Part shown: piece after piece, positions 60,050 through 64,000 of the stretch | Position numbering within the stretch: the first letter of the stretch is position 1 | How the letters are laid out: the number at the start of each line of letters is the position of its first letter | NCBI GenBank assembly: GCA_021904315.1 | Contig: CM038918.1 | Span: 5,843,349-5,907,348 of the forward strand | Length of the DNA: 64,000 nucleotides | Direction: 5' to 3' | Source: Sphagnum magellanicum | Lineage: Eukaryota > Streptophyta > Sphagnopsida > Sphagnales > Sphagnaceae | Notes under the pieces: model-generated | Databases searched by the model: none | What the model was told of the DNA's origin: nothing | The model's input: the letters and a program-made list of their open reading frames with translations, nothing else | Made by a program: the position numbers and the translations under genes

Positions 60050-60840
60050 GACTAATCAACATCCAGACAAAATGGCTCCTTAAAGTCCGGTCTTACCAGG
60101 ATCGGGGCTCCCACTAGTGCTCTCTTTAGAGCGTCAAATGCCCTTTGACAGTCCTGATTCCAAACAAACGCCACGTCCTTCTTTGTTAGTTCAAATAAAG
60201 GACTGGCCATCCTCGAATATCCGCGGATGTACTTTCGGTAGTATCCCGTCAGTCGCAGGAAGGATCTGACATTGGTTACTGTCTTTGGTTCTGGAAAATG
60301 CAACACTGCATCTATCTTACCAGGGTCGGGCCTAGTACCCTCTTTATCGACTACATGTCCCAGAAACACAATGCTCCTAGTAGCAAAACAACATTTACTT
60401 GGGTTCAATTTTAAATTTACTTCCCTGAGTCTGGAGAGCACCGCTTCCAAGTGTTGGAGATGGTCCTCCCAATTCTCACTGTGGACATTGAGATCGTCCA
60501 CAAACACTTTAAGGAACCTGTCTCCCAAATCCTTGAAGACTTCCGACATAGTTTGTGTAAATGTGCTTGTCGCGTTCTTGAGGCCGAACGGCATGACTAT
60601 CCAATCGTACAATCCACTTTTGGTAATGAACGCCGTCTTCCTCATGTCTTCTAGAGCCATCTTAATCTGCCAGAAGCTCGACTGCAAATCGAGTGCAGTG
60701 AACCAGGCTGATCTTCCCAGCTGAGAAATTATGTCATTAACAAGGGGCATGGGAAATGAATCTCGTCGGGTTTGCAAATTGAGTGGTCGGCAGTTTCCAC
60801 AGAATCGCCTGCTCCCGTCCTTTTTCACTGGCAGAGTCAC
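60050..60840 (-). CDS. Gypsy reverse transcriptase region (fossil)
   Basis: It shows LPVKKDGSRRFCGNCRPLN, FTALDLQSSFWQIKM, MPFGLKNATSTF and the catalytic FVDD box in VFVDDLNVHSE, then FLGHVVDKEGTRPDPGKI and the RSFLRLTGYYRKYI thumb segment, in the canonical RT order. FVDD rather than YVDD is a common Ty3/Gypsy variant. Confidence 0.9.
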
Positions 60841-61729
60841 ACGATAGGCGTATGCAGAGTCACACGATAGGCGTATGCAGAGTCATTCGGCTTCATCTTG
60901 CCCAACTCCACCAACACATTAATCTGCCTCTTCACCTCTGCTTCCTCCCAATATAACAATCGTCCTGGAGCTACCTTGCAGGGAGGAAACCCTTGTGTAT
61001 TAATCGAGTGCTCCCCAATAGTGCAACAGCCTAGCTCCCCTTTGTTCCAAGCAAACACATCCTGATATCGTTCCAAGACTTCCCAGAGTTGTTGTCCCTT
61101 CTTTTTGTTCAGATCTTGGTCAACTCGCATCTTCTGGAAAATCTCGCCCCACCTCGAATCCGCCTTACGATTGTCAACTAGTCGCTCCTTGAGGCTGGTG
61201 TGAGAGTCAGTGAGGTCCACATGCTGAACTTGCAGCAGCACGAACACCTCTGTACCGTTCGTTGCTCTTGAGAGGGCCTGCTTTCCCTGCTTTGCATTAG
61301 CAACCCATTGAATCCAATCAGCATAGTCGTCGCCATCCGTGATCTCCTCCTTTATGAGATCAGCAGTCTGCTTCTGTAGTGTCAGCTGCAGAATTTGTTG
61401 TGGTCCTTCTAGCAACACCAAGTCCTCAAGTTTTGTGTTTCCGAACTCAAATTCGCCATCTATTGATCCCACCAGTTGGATCTTTTCATCACCGTTCTTG
61501 TCTGTGCTAGAGTCGGAATCCAACTCCCGGGTATCCACTCGTTGATTGGTGCCGTACTTATTCAAAGACGACTATCTATCCACTGCATTCAAGTTCCTAG
61601 GTGCGTGCTTCAGACCATGAGCATCATCTGGGATCTTAGTTTCCGAATTCAAGTTTTGTAGCATGTTCACCATGGTCAGTGGTAGTACTTCCACATCAGA
61701 CCCTGGACCGCGCCTTACTTGGATCAGCC

Positions 61730-62105
61730 CTTACTCCACGTCAATGATCGCTCCAATTTTGATCAAAAGGTCAAGCCCAAGCAGGACATCGTAACTGTCC
61801 GTATCTACCACCATGAAATTCATGTTGCATTGTACACCTCCAACTTTGATCAGCATTTCATCGATCCGTCCGAGAGCCTGTGTAATGGCTCCTGATGTCG
61901 TCTTGTAAGTTTTGGATCCAGAGACTAAATGCATTAGACCCAATTCTCGAACCACTGCAACTGCCATGACAGACATGGATGCTCCAGTGTCTACAAGTCC
62001 CTCAACCAAATAATTATTTACTTCCACCGACAGGTGGAGTGTCTTGCTCATGTGCGTTTTGTTGATGCATAATCGCCGGAGCATTGGAGTTGCTGATACC
62101 ATTGA
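61730..62105 (-). CDS. Gypsy aspartic protease region (fossil)
   Basis: VEGLVDTGASMSVMA is the retropepsin active-site motif, and YDVLLGLDLL is the matching flap/C-terminal motif (LLG near the end of the fold). It lies between gag and reverse transcriptase as expected. Confidence 0.85.
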
Positions 62106-62108
62106 TAT

Positions 62109-63302
62109 CTAATTACTCGCAGCTTCAGCATCCTTCTTCTTCCTAGCCACCTTCACGAGATTCTCAAGGTGCTCTAATTCCCCCGGTATCATCATTACGG
62201 TCTCCATCAGTGTTAGGGAGACTTTCCTTTTAATGAAATGGGATAGAATCTTGGATTTGACAGATTCTTCCCGATTGACTCCTGCGCCTTCACCTACAGC
62301 CTCAGGAGGTGGCATAGTGCCTGCTGGTGCCACTTCGACAGGCATCCTTCTTCTTGGTACCTGAGTGTAAGAAAACAGGTTCTCGCCCCCACATAGCCTG
62401 TTGAGCTGATGTAGGGTCGCTTCCTCATCATTCAGCAGCACTTCCAGAAAGTTTGCTAATCCAGGATGCACCTTCCCATCCTTCGGTTTCTTCTAGCATC
62501 TATCCTCCGAGTGTCCTAAACCTGCACAGAAGGAACACTTCATTCCACAATTCTCTGTCCTATGAGGCATCCCACATTTGGCACATTTTGGCCGGGGTTC
62601 ATTAAGCCTTGGACATGCTGTGGCTAGGTGATCTCCTCCTTTACAGACCTGGCATCCTGCAGACATACTGGAAGAGGATGATGTGACAGGTCTCGGCACA
62701 TTCCCCTTTAAGAAATTAATGAGTGTGTCATTCAAAACATTAACCTGCTTCTCCATCATTGTTTCAGCAATTCCTTCCTCATGTTCCTCCTTCAGAGGTT
62801 CGTATGGAGTTTCACTGAGCTCACCCAGTACCCTCTCGAGCTCTGTGGTAGCACCCACTAGCTTTTCGATGTCAACGAACGTCCTAACTACACATAGTTT
62901 CTGAATCTCAGGCCTCAACCTACCCAAAAATCGCCTCCTTTGTTCGGCGTCTAGTATCCGTCCCTTCTGGAACAATTTATCTAATCGCTCAAAATATTTT
63001 TGAACCCTCTCCTTGGGTTCCTGCTTGATGGCATCGAGCTTCATTCGTATGTCATCAGCGTCCACATTCCCGTACTTCTGCACGATCAGCATCCTCAATT
63101 CCGGCCAATCAGCTAGTGCCGGCTGTAGTCTCTTAAACCATTCTTTCACTCTACCCCGCAGGTTCAGCTTTGCAATCTTGAAGAGTTTGTCCGCATTCAG
63201 ATCGCGCACTTCAACGGCCATGGTGAGCCTCTCTGCCCAATCGTTGACATCCTCATGGTCTCGTCCCCAGAACAATTCATCCATTCCCTGTGGACTAGTC
63301 AT
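62109..63302 (-). CDS. Gypsy gag region with three zinc knuckles (fossil)
   Basis: The N-terminal part (LRGRVKEWFKRLQPALADW, LIVQKYGNVDADDIRMKL, QEPKERVQKYFERLDKLF) is a retrotransposon gag capsid domain. It is followed by three zinc-knuckle-like motifs: CQVCKGGDHLATAC, CAKCGMPHRTENC and CSFCAGLGHSEDRC. The middle one has CX2CX3HX4C spacing, the others CX2CX4HX4C. A short helical linker follows before the protease. Confidence 0.85.
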
Positions 63303-64000
63303 CTTGCAAGCACGTAATGATCAACAAACAAAAATTGCAACACCGCCTATAATCGCACAATCCCTCAACAGTAATCAGATGTCAACAGAATCAACAAGCT
63401 TCTCGGCCTCTGCAGCTCAGTTCTGACTTTTTGAAAAAGACAGGTGTCATCCGAGCTACACATCAAACTCAAACTGAGCTCCCTCAGCCACTGGTCTCAA
63501 AGGTTCAAAGTTGGATGGAAAAATAGAAAAGCACTGTTCATCTGTGGATTTTTGCTGGAATTGCCATTTCACCTCCGAATCATGCCACACTCTCCAGTTA
63601 TGAGGCGGGACCTTGATCCAGCATGTTCTACTCTGACTACACAATCCCCAGTCTGAAACAGATCTTCTACCCCAGGAATGTAGAATCGGGGAAAATGGTT
63701 AGGCGATACAAGAGACTTGGGAATCCAGATATCTCCCAACCTTGGCACACTACGCTGCCTCTCGGTGAATCCAGGACTTACTCTACGCAAGATATGAGGT
63801 GTAGTAGTATTGCGTCTGAAACTGTGAGATTGACATCCATCCCTCTCTACCATTTTTCACCTTCAACCAGACTTCAGCACGCGTATGAAAGCCGTTATGA
63901 GCTACCTCTACAGCTACGTCTCCGATTTAGGCTTCCTCTGGATCTATTCCTACGAGTATTATCACACCAAAACCCAGGAAGCGCAGCATTACTGCTCCCC
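63303..64000 (-). other. Gypsy 5' leader and unassigned upstream reading frame
   Basis: The composition continues that of the element. A 94-codon open frame (63,569-63,853, minus) has no recognised domain and may be leader or an N-terminal gag extension. No primer-binding site complementary to a tRNA 3' end and no LTR was seen up to the edge, so both should lie beyond 64,000. Confidence 0.5.

Larger units (their letters stand above)
56925..64000 (-). mobile_element. Ty3/Gypsy LTR retrotransposon, decayed, 5' end beyond right edge
   Basis: Read on the minus strand the order is leader, gag, protease, reverse transcriptase, RNase H, integrase, polypurine tract and 3' LTR, which is the Ty3/Gypsy order. 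At least 7.1 kb are present. The coding part is interrupted, by my estimate about six times, so the copy looks inactive. The 5' LTR is outside the window, so its age cannot be judged from LTR divergence. A GPY/F-like WEGPYQFV-type segment follows the integrase core and no chromodomain was recognised. The sharp change from AT-rich flank to balanced composition at 56,925 supports the boundary. Confidence 0.92.

Overview
The window is nuclear DNA of a land plant. It holds the first 3,036 codons of a multi-exon plant gene with GT-AG introns, TTTAGGG-type telomere-like repeats in the interior, a Ty3/Gypsy LTR element of plant type, and tens of kilobases of AT-rich repeat-filled DNA. Short introns (about 100-600 bp) next to a very repetitive, AT-rich intergenic tract would fit a seed-free plant, but the species cannot be fixed from the sequence.

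Region 1 (1-14,374, minus strand): the 5' three-quarters or more of a spatacsin (SPG11) orthologue, read as 22 exons. It starts with a 2,989-bp first exon and runs off the left edge inside exon 22. Exon phases agree at all junctions as modelled; only the exon 20/21 junction is uncertain. Four introns carry copies of one dispersed repeat. In other eukaryotes spatacsin works with spastizin (SPG15) and the AP-5 adaptor on late endosomes and lysosomes; the C-terminal spatacsin domain lies outside the window.

Region 2 (14,375-16,700): the gene's upstream side. It holds an overlapping out-of-frame upstream ATG, a ~165-bp minisatellite, a possible short inverted-repeat element, and a ~162-bp satellite whose units contain GGACGGA hairpins.

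Region 3 (about 16,700-56,924): no convincing host gene. It is AT-rich DNA with tandem repeats, inverted repeats, microsatellites, interstitial telomere-like repeats, SINE-like fragments and heavily decayed retrotransposon fragments (a gag relic near 34-35 kb with a related piece near 27.9 kb, and an integrase relic near 46.2 kb). Between 42.3 and 51.6 kb the base composition is less AT-rich and several local duplications occur.

Region 4 (56,925-64,000, minus strand): a decayed Ty3/Gypsy LTR retrotransposon with its 3' LTR, integrase, RNase H, reverse transcriptase, protease and gag. It leaves the window at the right edge before its 5' LTR. Composition changes sharply at its left boundary.

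No clearly new biological system was found. The items most worth a second look are the repeat shared by four introns of the spatacsin gene, the 162-bp hairpin satellite, the paired CCTAGG/GGTCAA repeat blocks, and a near-perfect 26-bp hairpin at 45.5 kb.
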